From Streptomyces sp. AC558_RSS880 (GTDB taxonomy: Bacteria > Actinomycetota > Actinomycetes > Streptomycetales > Streptomycetaceae): a stretch of DNA of 64,000 nucleotides. Under the pieces are notes generated by a model that was not told the origin of the DNA, did not search any database, and saw nothing but the letters and a program-made list of their open reading frames with translations. The position numbers were made by a program, and so were the translations under genes. The first letter of the stretch is position 1. Each line of letters opens with the position of its first letter. The stretch spans positions 248,001 to 312,000 of the forward strand of contig NZ_JAGMUJ010000150.1 of assembly GCF_019049255.1 (NCBI RefSeq), read 5' to 3'. This document shows, piece by piece, positions 8,325 through 17,056 of this stretch.

Positions 8325-9551
8325 TCAGCGGATGGGCATGCCCGACAGGGTGCGGGCGATCACCAGGCGCTGGATCTCGCTCGTGCCCTCGAAGATCGTG
8401 TAGATCGCGGCGTCGCGGTGCATGCGCTCCACCGGGTACTCGCGGGTGTAGCCGTTGCCGCCGAGGATCTGGATCGCCTGGGCGGTGACCTTCTTGGCCG
8501 TCTCGCTGGCGAACAGTTTGGACATCGAGCCCTCGGCCGCCGTGAACGGCTTGCCGTTGATCGCCATCCAGGAGGCGCGCCACACCAGGAGGCGGGCGGC
8601 GTCGATCTGCGTGCGCATGTCGGCGAGCTGGAAGGCGACGCCCTGGTTGTCGATGATCGGGCGGCCGAACTGCTCACGCGTGGTCGCGTAGTCGAGGGCG
8701 ACCTCGTACGCCGCGCGGGCGGTGCCCACCGCCATGGCGCCGACGGCGGGGCGGGACGCCTCGAAGGTGGCCATCGCGGCGTTCTTCACGCGCTCACCGC
8801 CCTGCTTCGCCTTCTCGCGGGCGCGGGCGAGGCGCTCGTCCAGCTTCTCCTTGCCGCCGAGCAGGCAGGAGCCGGGGACGCGCACGTCGTCCAGGATGAC
8901 CTCGGCGGTGTGCGAGGCGCGGATGCCGTGCTTCTTGAACTTCTGCCCCTGGGAGCAGCCGGGGGTGCCCGGCGGGATGATGAAGGAGGCGTGGCCCTTG
9001 GAGCCGAGGTCCGGGTCGACGACCGCGACCACGACGTGGACGTTGGCGATGCCGCCGTTGGTCGCCCAGGTCTTGGTGCCGTTGATCACCCACTCGTCCT
9101 TGGCCTCGTCGTACACCGCGCGGGTGCGCATCGAGGCCACGTCGGAGCCGGCGTCGGGCTCGGAGGAGCAGAACGCGGCGACCTTGACGTCGTTGGCGTC
9201 GCCGTACATCTGGGGGATCCAGGTGCCGATCTGCTCCTCGGTGCCGTTGGCGAGGACGCCGACGGCGGCCAGGCCGGTGCCGACGATCGACAGGGCGATG
9301 CCGGCGTCGCCCCAGAAGAGCTCCTCCATGGCCATCGGGATGCCGAGGCCGGTTGCGTCGAAGTACTGCTGGGCGTAGAAGTCCAGGGAGTAGATGCCGA
9401 CCTTGGCGGCCTCCTGGATGACCGGCCAGGGAGTCTCCTCACGCTCGTCCCATTCGGCGGCCGCGGGGCGGATCACATCGGCGGCGAAGCCGTGCAGCCA
9501 GTCCCGGACCTCCTTCTGTTCGTCGTTGAGCTCCATGGTGAACTCGGCCAT
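8325..9551 (-). CDS. Acyl-CoA dehydrogenase
   Basis: A full-length 408-residue acyl-CoA dehydrogenase. Typical elements include CSSEPDAGSDVASMRTRA, WVINGTKTWATNGG, REQFGRPIIDNQGVAFQLAD and the C-terminal IQILGGNGYTREYPVER. The ATG at 9551 follows GGAGGGG. It lies divergent from a TetR gene (ATG at 9722), with three TGTTAC half-sites in the 170 bp between them. This is the classic layout of a TetR repressor relieved by an acyl-CoA ligand. The acyl substrate is not predictable from sequence alone. Confidence 0.92.
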   Translation of the reverse strand: MAEFTMELNDEQKEVRDWLHGFAADVIRPAAAEWDEREETPWPVIQEAAKVGIYSLDFYAQQYFDATGLGIPMAMEELFWGDAGIALSIVGTGLAAVGVLANGTEEQIGTWIPQMYGDANDVKVAAFCSSEPDAGSDVASMRTRAVYDEAKDEWVINGTKTWATNGGIANVHVVVAVVDPDLGSKGHASFIIPPGTPGCSQGQKFKKHGIRASHTAEVILDDVRVPGSCLLGGKEKLDERLARAREKAKQGGERVKNAAMATFEASRPAVGAMAVGTARAAYEVALDYATTREQFGRPIIDNQGVAFQLADMRTQIDAARLLVWRASWMAINGKPFTAAEGSMSKLFASETAKKVTAQAIQILGGNGYTREYPVERMHRDAAIYTIFEGTSEIQRLVIARTLSGMPIR

Positions 9552-9575
9552 GTCCCCTCCAGCGGCACACATGCA

Positions 9576-9605
9576 TGTTACTTGCGGTAACACCGAGTCT
9601 GTTAC
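9576..9605. promoter_or_regulatory. Triple TGTTAC half-site operator, ACAD/TetR
   Basis: TGTTAC at 9576-9581, GTAACA at 9587-9592 and TGTTAC at 9600-9605. The first two form a perfect 6-bp inverted repeat with a 5-nt spacer; the second and third form another with a 7-nt spacer. It lies 25-54 bp upstream of the ACAD start, where it could block the promoter. Probable target of the adjacent TetR protein. Confidence 0.55.
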
Positions 9606-9721
9606 CGGTGGGTAGGAAAAGTCAACTCCCCAGGGCCGGTCGGTATCCCGTTCGATGACCGAGGCGCCGTCAGTGTTAGTTTGCGCAGGCGTCACCGAAT
9701 CAGCACGGGTGGGGAGAGCTC

Positions 9722-10363
9722 ATGAACACCACACAGCGGACCGATCAGCAGCGGTCCGCCGACCGACGCCGGCGCGAGCTGCTGGAGGCCGCCGACCGGG
9801 TGGTGCTGCGCGACGGCCCGGGGGCCTCGATGAACGCGATCGCCGCCGAGGCCGGCATCACCAAGCCGATCCTCTACCGGCACTTCGGTGACAAGGGAGG
9901 ACTCTACGCCGCCCTGGCCAAGCGGCACACCGACGCCCTGCTGGACTCGCTGCGGGCCGCGCTGGACGCCCCGGCGGACCGGCGCGAACGGGTCGAGGCC
10001 ACCCTGGACACCTATCTCTCGGCGATCGAGGCGCGGCCCCAGGTGTACCGGTTCCTGATGCACCCGGCGGAGGAGTCGCAGAGCGACCAGGGCTTCGACG
10101 TGGGCAAGCACTCGGCGCCGCTGCTGCGCCGGATGGGCGAGGAGCTGGCCCAGGTCATCGGGGACCGGCTGGACCTCGGACCGGACGGCCGGCAGCTGGC
10201 CCGGGTGTGGGGGCACGGCATCGTCGGCATGATGCACGCGGCGGGCGACTGGTGGCTCGGCGAACGGCCCTGCTCACGGGCGGAGCTGGTGCGGAGTCTG
10301 GCCGATCTGCTGTGGGGGCGTCTGGCGGCCGCGGGGGACAAGGTGGGAGGTCCGGGGTTCTGA
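9722..10363 (+). CDS. TetR family transcriptional regulator
   Basis: A 213-residue TetR regulator. The N-terminal helix-turn-helix spans about residues 15-60 (SMNAIAAEAGITKPILYRHF), followed by an all-helical ligand-binding domain. The start at 9722 has GGGGAGAG upstream. Divergent from the acyl-CoA dehydrogenase at 8325-9551 and probably its repressor, acting at the TGTTAC sites. Downstream it converges on peptide deformylase, separated by a dispersed repeat. Confidence 0.92.
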   Translation: MNTTQRTDQQRSADRRRRELLEAADRVVLRDGPGASMNAIAAEAGITKPILYRHFGDKGGLYAALAKRHTDALLDSLRAALDAPADRRERVEATLDTYLSAIEARPQVYRFLMHPAEESQSDQGFDVGKHSAPLLRRMGEELAQVIGDRLDLGPDGRQLARVWGHGIVGMMHAAGDWWLGERPCSRAELVRSLADLLWGRLAAAGDKVGGPGF

Positions 10364-10409
10364 CCGTCGCGGGCCGTGTGCGGGCGCGTCCGCGACCGGG
10401 CACGCGCAA

Positions 10410-10438
10410 GCGGCGGAGCCGCACATCGACGCGGCCCC
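10410..10438. repeat. Dispersed intergenic repeat, copy A
   Basis: GCGGCGGAGCCGCAC followed by ATCGACGCGGCCCC. It matches copy B at 14428-14456 with only a few differences and contains a small hairpin (GCGGC-GGA-GCCGC). Here it lies between the convergent TetR and peptide deformylase genes. Confidence 0.65.
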
Positions 10439-10452
10439 TCGCTCCCGGGGGT

Positions 10453-10998
10453 TCAGTCCCCCCGGCGCCAAGAGGCCCGGGCCACCTGCCGCGTCAGTTT
10501 CCGGTGCCGCCACCCCGTCAGACGGTCGGCGTAGACCCGGCCCTCCAGGTGGTCGCACTCGTGCTGCAGACACCGGGCGAAGAACCCGGTGCCGTGGACG
10601 GTGACCGGCTCGCCGGTCACCGTGAAGCCCTCGACGACCGCGTGGTCGTACCGCTCGGTCCCCGCCTCCAGGCCGGGCAGGGACAGACAGCCCTCGGGGC
10701 CGCGCACCACCACCCCGTCCGTCTCGACCAGCCTCGGGTTCACCACGTGGCCCAGGTGGCGGACGTCCTCGTCGTCCGGGCAGTCGTAGACGAACACCCT
10801 GAGCGGCTCGCCGATCTGGTTGGCGGCCAGGCCCACGCCCTGCGCCGCGTACATCGTGGCGAACAGATCGTCCACCAGACGGGCGAGTTCCGGGCCGAAG
10901 TCGGTGACCTCCCGGCAGGGCGCGTGCAGCACCGGGTCGCCGAGCAGGGTGAGGGGCCGCACACGTCCGTGGACGCCGGGGATGGAGCCTTGTCGCAT
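10453..10998 (-). CDS. def: Peptide deformylase
   Basis: A 181-residue metallo-hydrolase removing the N-formyl group from nascent proteins. The three conserved motifs are present: GVGLAANQ at 54-61 (Asn replaces the common Pro), EGCLSLPG with the metal-binding Cys, and HECDHLEG with the two His ligands and catalytic Glu. Streptomyces have several def paralogues, so this need not be the essential one. A TACTCT hexamer ends 7 nt before the ATG (minus strand, 11006-11011) and no ribosome site is seen, suggesting a leaderless transcript. Confidence 0.93.
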   Translation of the reverse strand: MRQGSIPGVHGRVRPLTLLGDPVLHAPCREVTDFGPELARLVDDLFATMYAAQGVGLAANQIGEPLRVFVYDCPDDEDVRHLGHVVNPRLVETDGVVVRGPEGCLSLPGLEAGTERYDHAVVEGFTVTGEPVTVHGTGFFARCLQHECDHLEGRVYADRLTGWRHRKLTRQVARASWRRGD

Positions 10999-11051
10999 GA
11001 CCGTCAGAGTACGGTCCTTCCAGCAACGCCCGTCTCACGATGGTGCCGCGG

Positions 11052-11081
11052 TTCTGGAGTGCGAATGGATCTCGATAGGCT
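11052..11081 (+). promoter_or_regulatory. Candidate promoter of murT-gatD
   Basis: TTCTGG (11052-11057) and TAGGCT (11076-11081) with an 18-nt spacer. This predicts initiation near 11088 and a leader of about 57 nt ending in the AGGAGG ribosome site before the ATG at 11145. Confidence 0.45.
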
Positions 11082-11144
11082 GAGGTCTCACCACGTGGCC
11101 GTCAGGCACAGACGCGGCGCGTACGCAAGGAGGATCGAGAACTG

Positions 11145-12383
11145 ATGGCAGGCAACTCGGACCCGCTCACGCCGCGGGCCAAGCTGGCCGTGACCGCGGG
11201 CAAGGCGGTCGCGGCGGCATCCCGCGCCGCCGGGCGCGGCAGCGGTTCGGTGATCGGCGGCCGGGTGGCACTCAAACTCGACCCCGATCTCCTCGCCCGG
11301 CTCGCGCAGAACCTGGACTGCGTCCTGGTCTCGGCGACCAACGGCAAGACCACCACCACCCGGCTCATCGCCGAGGCGCTGCGGGCCGCGGGGCCCGTCG
11401 TCTCCAACGCGCTCGGCGCCAACATGCCGGCCGGCATCACCTCGGCGCTGGCCGGCGGCTCGGATGCCAAGTTCGGCGTCATCGAGGTCGACGAGAAGTA
11501 CCTCGCGGGCGTCGCCCGGGACACCGACCCCAAGTGCATCGCACTGCTCAACCTCTCCCGCGACCAGCTGGACCGCGCCGCCGAGACCCGCATGCTCGCG
11601 GAGAACTGGCGCGAGGGCCTGGCCGGCTCCAAGGCCGTGATCGTCGCCAACGCCGACGACCCGCTGGTGGTGTGGGCCGCGTCCTCCTCCCCCAACGTGA
11701 TCTGGGTCGCCGCCGGCCAGATGTGGAAGGACGACGCCTGGTCCTGCCCGTCCTGCGGCGGTGTGATGCAGCGCCCGGGCGACGACTGGTTCTGCGGCGA
11801 GTGCGGCTTCCGGCGGCCCACCCCGAGCTGGGCGCTCTCCGGCGACCACGTGCTCGACCCGCACGGCTCCGCCTGGCCGATCCACCTCCAGCTGCCGGGC
11901 CGCGCCAACAAGGCCAACGCCGCGAGCTCCGCGGCCGTCGCCGCCGTCTTCGGGGTGCCGCCGCAGGTCGCCCTGGAGCGCATGTACCAGGTGCAGGCCG
12001 TGGCCGGCCGCTACGACGTCGTGCAGTTCGAGGGCCGTGATCTGCGCCTGCTGCTCGCCAAGAACCCCGCGGGCTGGCTGGAGACGTTCTCGCTGATCGA
12101 CCCGCCGCCCACGCCGGTGATCCTCTCGGTGAACGCGCGCTCCGCCGACGGCACCGACACCTCCTGGCTGTGGGACGTCGACTACACCCGGCTGACCGGC
12201 CACCCGATCTGCGTCGTCGGCGACCGGAAGCTGGACCTCGCGGTGCGCCTGGAGGTCGCGAACCAGCAGTTCCAGGTCTGCGACAACCTCGACCAGGCGG
12301 TGCAGCTGTGCCCGCCGGGCCGGATCGAGGTCATCGCCAACTACACCGCGTTCCAGGACCTGCGCCGCCGCGTCGGCAACTGA
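11145..12383 (+). CDS. murT: Lipid II isoglutaminyl synthase, MurT subunit
   Basis: A 412-residue Mur-ligase-family protein. With GatD it amidates the D-Glu of lipid II to D-isoglutamine. The ATP-binding loop SATNGKTTTTRLIAEAL is present, and the MurT-specific four-cysteine zinc ribbon (CPSCGG ... CGECGF) is inserted in the middle domain. The DUF1727 C-terminal region ends in ANYTAFQDLR. An excellent AGGAGG ribosome site precedes the ATG. It is cotranscribed with gatD 26 bp downstream. Confidence 0.95.
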   Translation: MAGNSDPLTPRAKLAVTAGKAVAAASRAAGRGSGSVIGGRVALKLDPDLLARLAQNLDCVLVSATNGKTTTTRLIAEALRAAGPVVSNALGANMPAGITSALAGGSDAKFGVIEVDEKYLAGVARDTDPKCIALLNLSRDQLDRAAETRMLAENWREGLAGSKAVIVANADDPLVVWAASSSPNVIWVAAGQMWKDDAWSCPSCGGVMQRPGDDWFCGECGFRRPTPSWALSGDHVLDPHGSAWPIHLQLPGRANKANAASSAAVAAVFGVPPQVALERMYQVQAVAGRYDVVQFEGRDLRLLLAKNPAGWLETFSLIDPPPTPVILSVNARSADGTDTSWLWDVDYTRLTGHPICVVGDRKLDLAVRLEVANQQFQVCDNLDQAVQLCPPGRIEVIANYTAFQDLRRRVGN

Positions 12384-12409
12384 CCAACGACACCCCAGGG
12401 GACTTGATA

Positions 12410-13138
12410 GTGAGCGACAACCAGCTGCGGGTCGTGTGGATCTACCCGGACCTGCTCAGCACCTACGGCGACCAGGGCAACGTCCTCGTCGTGGAGCGCC
12501 GGGCGCGGCAGCGCGGCCTGGACGTGGCACGGCTCGACGTCCGCAGCGACCAGCCGATCCCGACCTCCGGCGACATCTACCTGATCGGCGGCGGCGAGGA
12601 CCGTCCGCAGCGGCTGGCCGCCGAGCGGCTGCGCCGGGACGGCGGTCTGCACCGGGCGGTGGGCAACGGCGCGATCGTCTTCTCGGTCTGCGCCGGCTAC
12701 CAGATCCTCGGCCACGAGTTCATCAACGACCTCGGCCAGCGCGAGCCCGGTCTCGGCCTGCTCGACGTGGTCTCGGTACGCGGTGAGGGCGCCCGGTGCG
12801 TGGGCGACGTGCTGGGGGACGTCAACCCGCAGCTGGGGCTGCCCCCGCTGACCGGGTTCGAGAACCACCAGGGCGTCACCCACCTGGGTCCCACGGCCCG
12901 CCCGCTCGCCCAGGTGCGCTTCGGCAACGGCAACGGCACCGGGGACGGCACGGAGGGCGCGTTCAACGAGACCGTCTTCGGCACGTACATGCACGGTCCG
13001 GTGCTGGCCCGCAACCCGCAGATCGCGGACCTGCTGCTGAAGCTGGCGCTCGACGTCAACGCGCTGCCGCCGACCGACGACCGGTGGTACGAGGCGCTGC
13101 GCAACGAGCGCATCTCGGCGGCGCAGCAGCCCGCCTGA
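12410..13138 (+). CDS. gatD: Lipid II isoglutaminyl synthase, glutaminase subunit GatD
   Basis: A 242-residue class I glutamine amidotransferase-like subunit supplying ammonia to MurT. The nucleophile elbow is VFSVCAGYQILGHEF (Cys), and the catalytic His is in TYMHGPVLARNP. GTG at 12410 is preferred; a TTG at 12404 is also in frame. A perfect 11-bp hairpin begins 4 bp after the stop, marking the end of the operon. Confidence 0.95.
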   Translation: MSDNQLRVVWIYPDLLSTYGDQGNVLVVERRARQRGLDVARLDVRSDQPIPTSGDIYLIGGGEDRPQRLAAERLRRDGGLHRAVGNGAIVFSVCAGYQILGHEFINDLGQREPGLGLLDVVSVRGEGARCVGDVLGDVNPQLGLPPLTGFENHQGVTHLGPTARPLAQVRFGNGNGTGDGTEGAFNETVFGTYMHGPVLARNPQIADLLLKLALDVNALPPTDDRWYEALRNERISAAQQPA

Positions 13139-13141
13139 GAA

Positions 13142-13167
13142 GGTCCGCGGACCCGCGTCCGCGGACC
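13142..13167 (+). terminator. Terminator after gatD
   Basis: Perfect inverted repeat GGTCCGCGGAC-CCGC-GTCCGCGGACC, an 11-bp stem with a 4-nt loop, directly after the gatD stop. No T-tract, as is usual in Streptomyces. Confidence 0.8.
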
Positions 13168-13281
13168 GCGGCACCTGGGCGTCGGACGGGCGTGACCGGC
13201 CCGTCTGACGGCTGGTCCGCACAGGTGAGCGGGGTCGTCCAGCAGGCGGACGCCAGGTGCGGCCCCGCCCCCCGAAACCGC

Positions 13282-13287
13282 TAGGGT
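13282..13287 (+). promoter_or_regulatory. -10 element of pfkA promoter
   Basis: TAGGGT in the 180-bp gap after the gatD terminator, 64 bp upstream of the pfkA ATG. The -35 is not clear. I see nothing else in this gap. Confidence 0.35.
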
Positions 13288-13351
13288 GACAGGGATCGAG
13301 CCGGACAACGCGGTCCGGTCCCGGCCCACATCGAGAAGGTTGTTTCGGGCT

Positions 13352-14377
13352 ATGCGCATTGGTGTCCTCACGTCCGGCGGCGACTGCCCCGGCCTGAACG
13401 CCGTCATCCGGTCCGTCGTGCACCGTGCCGTCGTCGACCACGGCGACGAGGTCATCGGCTTCCGGGACGGCTGGAAGGGCCTCCTGGAGTGCGACTACCT
13501 CAAGCTCGACCTCGACGCGGTGAGCGGCATCCTCGCCCTCGGCGGCACCGTCCTCGGCTCCTCCCGGGTGCGCCCCGAGCATCTGCGGGACGGCGTGGAG
13601 CGGGCCAAGGGGCACGTCCGGGAGCTCGGCCTCGACGCGATCATCCCGATCGGCGGTGAGGGCACGCTGAAGGCGGCCCGGCTGCTGTCGGACAACGGGC
13701 TGCCGATAGTGGGTGTGCCGAAGACCATCGACAACGACATCGCTGTCACCGACGTCACCTTCGGCTTCGACACGGCCGTCGGCGTGGCGACCGAGGCCCT
13801 GGACCGGCTGAAGACCACCGCCGAGTCGCACCAGCGTGTGCTGATCGTCGAGGTCATGGGCCGGCACACGGGCTGGATCGCGCTGCACTCCGGCATGGCG
13901 GCCGGCGCGCACGCCGTCGTCGTACCCGAACGGCCCTTCGACATCGACGAGCTGACCGCGAAGGTCGGCGAGCGGTTCTCGGCCGGCAAGCGGTTCGCGA
14001 TCGTGGTCGCCGCCGAGGGGGCCAAGCCGAAGCCCGGGACCATGGACTTCGACGAGGGCGGCAAGGACGTCTACGGCCATGAGCGGTTCGCCGGGATCGC
14101 CCGGCAGCTCTCCCTGGAGCTGGAGTCGCGGCTCGGCAAGGAGGCGCGGCCGGTGATCCTCGGGCACGTGCAGCGGGGCGGGACGCCCACGGCGTACGAC
14201 CGGGTGCTGGCCACGCGGTTCGGGTGGCACGCGGTGGAGGCGGTGCACCGCGGGGAGTTCGGGCGGATGACCGCGCTGCGGGGGACGGACATCGTGACGG
14301 TCTCGCTCGCCGAGGCGGTCGAGACGCTGAAGACCGTACCGGAGGAACGGTACGCGGAAGCGGAGTGTGTTCTCTGA
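13352..14377 (+). CDS. pfkA: 6-phosphofructokinase
   Basis: A 341-residue phosphofructokinase converting fructose 6-phosphate to the 1,6-bisphosphate. The N-terminus MRIGVLTSGGDCPGLNAVIR, the catalytic PKTIDNDI and the EVMGRHTGWIA substrate loop are all present. In IGGEGT the glycine at position 104 is kept, where PPi-dependent enzymes carry Asp; this predicts ATP dependence. Streptomyces have up to three pfkA paralogues and this is one of them. A terminator-like hairpin follows at 14391. Confidence 0.95.
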   Translation: MRIGVLTSGGDCPGLNAVIRSVVHRAVVDHGDEVIGFRDGWKGLLECDYLKLDLDAVSGILALGGTVLGSSRVRPEHLRDGVERAKGHVRELGLDAIIPIGGEGTLKAARLLSDNGLPIVGVPKTIDNDIAVTDVTFGFDTAVGVATEALDRLKTTAESHQRVLIVEVMGRHTGWIALHSGMAAGAHAVVVPERPFDIDELTAKVGERFSAGKRFAIVVAAEGAKPKPGTMDFDEGGKDVYGHERFAGIARQLSLELESRLGKEARPVILGHVQRGGTPTAYDRVLATRFGWHAVEAVHRGEFGRMTALRGTDIVTVSLAEAVETLKTVPEERYAEAECVL

Positions 14378-14390
14378 GGTACCGGCGGTA

Positions 14391-14412
14391 CGCCGACCGC
14401 GGCTGGTCGGCG
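14391..14412 (+). terminator. Terminator after pfkA
   Basis: CGCCGACC-GCGGCT-GGTCGGCG, an 8-bp perfect stem followed by GTTTCCC, starting 13 nt after the pfkA stop. Confidence 0.6.
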
Positions 14413-14427
14413 GTTTCCCGCGCCCAC

Positions 14428-14456
14428 GCGGCGGAGCCGCACGTCGACACAGCCCC
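14428..14456. repeat. Dispersed intergenic repeat, copy B
   Basis: GCGGCGGAGCCGCAC followed by GTCGACACAGCCCC, the partner of copy A at 10410-10438. It lies between the pfkA terminator and the CtaG-like gene. Confidence 0.65.
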
Positions 14457-14563
14457 GCGCCCCTTCAGGGCGCTTGCCGCCCCCGGTGACGATGATCGCC
14501 GGGGGCGGTTCTACTCTGGTGCGGACGGATTGCGTACAACCTGCACGAAACAGGAGCCGGTGG

Positions 14564-15514
14564 ATGGATCACAGCGGGCACGGCATGACCATGGATCTGC
14601 CGCCGTTCACGCTGGGGCGAGGGCTCGCCTGGTCGGCGGATTCCTTCTTCCTCATCGCCTGTCTGCTGGGGCTGGCGCTGTACGGCTGGGGCGTGGTCCG
14701 TCTGGTGCGGCGCGGTGACAAGTGGCCGGTGGGACGGACCGTCGCCTTCGTCACCGGTGTGCTGAGCATCGGGCTCATGATGTGCACCAGGCTGAACGAC
14801 TACGGCATGGTCATGTTCAGCGTGCACATGGTGCAGCACATGGTGATCAGCATGGTGTCGCCGATCCTGATCCTGCTCGGCGCCCCGATCACCCTCGCCC
14901 TGCGCGCGCTGCCGCCGGCCGGGCGGGGCCGCAAGGGGCCGCGCGAGCTGCTGCTGATGCTGCTGCACAGCCGCTACATGCGGGTCGTCACCCACCCGGT
15001 GTTCACCATCCCCCTGTTCATCGCCAGCCTGTACGGCCTGTACTTCACCCCGCTGTTCGACTTCCTGATGGGCTCCAAGGTGGGGCACATCGCGATGATG
15101 GTGCACTTCCTCGCCGTCGGCCTGGTCTTCTTCTGGCCGATCATGGGCGTGGACCCGGGTCCGCACCGGCCGGGGTACCTGATGCGGATGCTGGAGCTGT
15201 TCGCGGGCATGCCGTTCCACGCGTTCTTCGGCATCGCGTTGATGATGGCGTCGTCCCCGATGGTCACGACGTTCGAGAATCCGCCCGGCTCGCTCGGCAT
15301 CGACGCCCTGTCCGACCAGAACGCGGCCGGCGGCATCGCCTGGGCGTTCAGCGAGGTCCCCTCCGTCCTGGTACTGCTCGCGCTGCTGTTCCAGTGGCAC
15401 GCCTCGGACCAGCGGCAGGCCAGGCGCAAGGACCGCGCCGCCGACCGGGACGGGGACAAGGAGCTCGAGGCGTACAACGCCTATCTGGCCTCACTGAGCG
15501 CACGCGGAAACTGA
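14564..15514 (+). CDS. Cytochrome c oxidase assembly protein, Caa3/CtaG family
   Basis: A 316-residue polytopic membrane protein of the CtaG/Caa3 family, associated with copper insertion or assembly of terminal oxidases. About seven hydrophobic segments are visible. Characteristic pieces are VHMVQHMVISMVSPILILLG, GHIAMMVHFLAVGLVFFWP and MPFHAFFGIALMM, with conserved His/Met residues typical of copper handling. The N-terminus MDHSGHGMTMDL is itself rich in His and Met and may bind Cu(I). ATG 14564 lies close after an AGGAG. Confidence 0.9.
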   Translation: MDHSGHGMTMDLPPFTLGRGLAWSADSFFLIACLLGLALYGWGVVRLVRRGDKWPVGRTVAFVTGVLSIGLMMCTRLNDYGMVMFSVHMVQHMVISMVSPILILLGAPITLALRALPPAGRGRKGPRELLLMLLHSRYMRVVTHPVFTIPLFIASLYGLYFTPLFDFLMGSKVGHIAMMVHFLAVGLVFFWPIMGVDPGPHRPGYLMRMLELFAGMPFHAFFGIALMMASSPMVTTFENPPGSLGIDALSDQNAAGGIAWAFSEVPSVLVLLALLFQWHASDQRQARRKDRAADRDGDKELEAYNAYLASLSARGN

Positions 15515-15600
15515 ATTCACCGTCTCCCCGATCCCCTTGAACGGGGAATTTCCACCGGTAGCATGAATGCGTCAGGGGGGAACCGCCGGGGGGAGCGGTG

Positions 15601-17052
15601 ATGGTACTTCGCACGTTCGTGCACAGGACGGGAAAATCGGCGATTCGGAAGATCGCCGTCCTGTCGTTATTACTTCTTGTCGCCAGTGGGTGCGATTCGG
15701 CCACACCTTTGTTCGACGTGAAGGCGGTGGCCGCGGGAGCCGCCTCCCTCGCGCCGTTCTTCGACGAGCGCAGCGGACTCGGACGGGACGCCGACGTACG
15801 GTCGCGACCCGTCCACGGCGGTCTGCAACAGGGGGACACGCCCGGCCTGTACGGGGGCACCGGCGAGGCGGCGATCTGCGACGTCGAGCAGTTGAAGCGG
15901 TATCTCGCCGAGCCGCGCAACGACCGCAAGGCACGGGCCTGGGCCGAGGCGCTGGATCTCCGTACGGATGGGATACCGGAGTATCTCGACCGGCTCACCC
16001 CTGTTCTCCTGCGTCACGACACTCTGGTGAAGAACCACGACTACAAAAAGGGAAAGGCTGTTCCCTTCAACGCACTGCTCCAGGCGGGAATCGCGATTCT
16101 GGTCGACGAGCAGGGACTGCCGGCGGTGAAGTGCTCGTGCGGAAATCCACTGCGGCCCTTCGAGGGGGACAAGAGCAGGATTTCCGTTTCCTTCGACGAC
16201 GGAAACGAGAAGTGGAAGGGGTACGACCGTTCCGAGGTCGTGGTCGTGCGGCCCGCTTCCCACAAGCTGGAGCGGATCGCCCTCGTCGATGTGGAGGATC
16301 CCGACCGGGGCGTCGAGCGGCCCGTGGGGACGACGGGCGAGGAGGACACCGCCTTCGACACGAGGAAGCGGCAGGCGGTGCCGTCCCTCGTCGGCACCAC
16401 GTTCGGTGAGGCGAGCCGACGGCTGGCCGGGCGGGGGCTGGCGGTCGCGTACGACGGGGAGGACGTGCCGCCGGACGGCGCGCGGGTCACGGCGTCCGAT
16501 CCGGCCGCCGGGGCCGAGCTGCGGTTCGGGGCGCACGTCACGCTGAGCGTGGCGGAGGACACGGGTGCGTCCGGTGGCGGGGCCACTCCCCCGGGTCCGG
16601 AATCGTCACGGGAGACGAAGGAGCCCGGGCCCCCGCCGTCGTCGTCGCGGGAGACGAAGGACCCCGGACCGCCGCCGTCGTCGTCACCGCCGTCACCGCC
16701 GTCCTCCGGGCCGGCGAAATCCGAGCGGCCGGGGTCGCCGGGCGGGACGCCGGGGGACACGTCCGCACCGGCCGGCTCCACTCCGCCGCCCCCGCCGAGC
16801 ACCGGATCCACCCCGCCCCCTCCGACGTCCCCGGAAACTCCCGGCACCGGCTCCCCGCCTCCCGGCTCGACCGGATCGCCGCCGAGGACCACCGCCTCCT
16901 CGCCCCCGGCCGACGACCCCGCCACGAGCGGCGCGCCCCCACCGCCGGCCGGCAGGCCCGCGAGCAGCGCTCCGGCCACGAGCGTGTCCGCCGCCCCCGA
17001 AGCACCCACCACGAGCGCCCCCGCTGAGCGCCCCCGTCGAACCCGGGAGTGA
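15601..17052 (+). CDS. PASTA-domain lipoprotein with two TTA codons (DUF6777-like)
   Basis: A 483-residue exported lipoprotein. The N-terminal signal (about residues 15-30) ends in a lipobox (LVASGC). The central region (about 35-250), with VKCSCGNPLRPF, resembles what I recall as DUF6777. One PASTA-like domain follows (about 262-320, VPSLVGTTFGEASRRLAGRG to GAHVTLSV). The last 160 residues are a Pro/Ser/Thr-rich tail containing a tandem SRETKEPGPPPSS unit. Codons 23-24 are both TTA and the neighbouring codons are also atypical, so translation should need bldA leucyl-tRNA. A GTG at 15598 is an alternative start. The receptor kinase gene begins 4 bp after the stop. Confidence 0.82.
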   Translation: MVLRTFVHRTGKSAIRKIAVLSLLLLVASGCDSATPLFDVKAVAAGAASLAPFFDERSGLGRDADVRSRPVHGGLQQGDTPGLYGGTGEAAICDVEQLKRYLAEPRNDRKARAWAEALDLRTDGIPEYLDRLTPVLLRHDTLVKNHDYKKGKAVPFNALLQAGIAILVDEQGLPAVKCSCGNPLRPFEGDKSRISVSFDDGNEKWKGYDRSEVVVVRPASHKLERIALVDVEDPDRGVERPVGTTGEEDTAFDTRKRQAVPSLVGTTFGEASRRLAGRGLAVAYDGEDVPPDGARVTASDPAAGAELRFGAHVTLSVAEDTGASGGGATPPGPESSRETKEPGPPPSSSRETKDPGPPPSSSPPSPPSSGPAKSERPGSPGGTPGDTSAPAGSTPPPPPSTGSTPPPPTSPETPGTGSPPPGSTGSPPRTTASSPPADDPATSGAPPPPAGRPASSAPATSVSAAPEAPTTSAPAERPRRTRE

Positions 17053-17056
17053 CCGG

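Noticed and set aside
16600..17040. Pro/Ser/Thr-rich tail of the lipoprotein as assembly error or frameshift
   Set aside because: The frame stays open with normal GC bias and ends 4 bp before the kinase start. Such wall-spanning tails are common.
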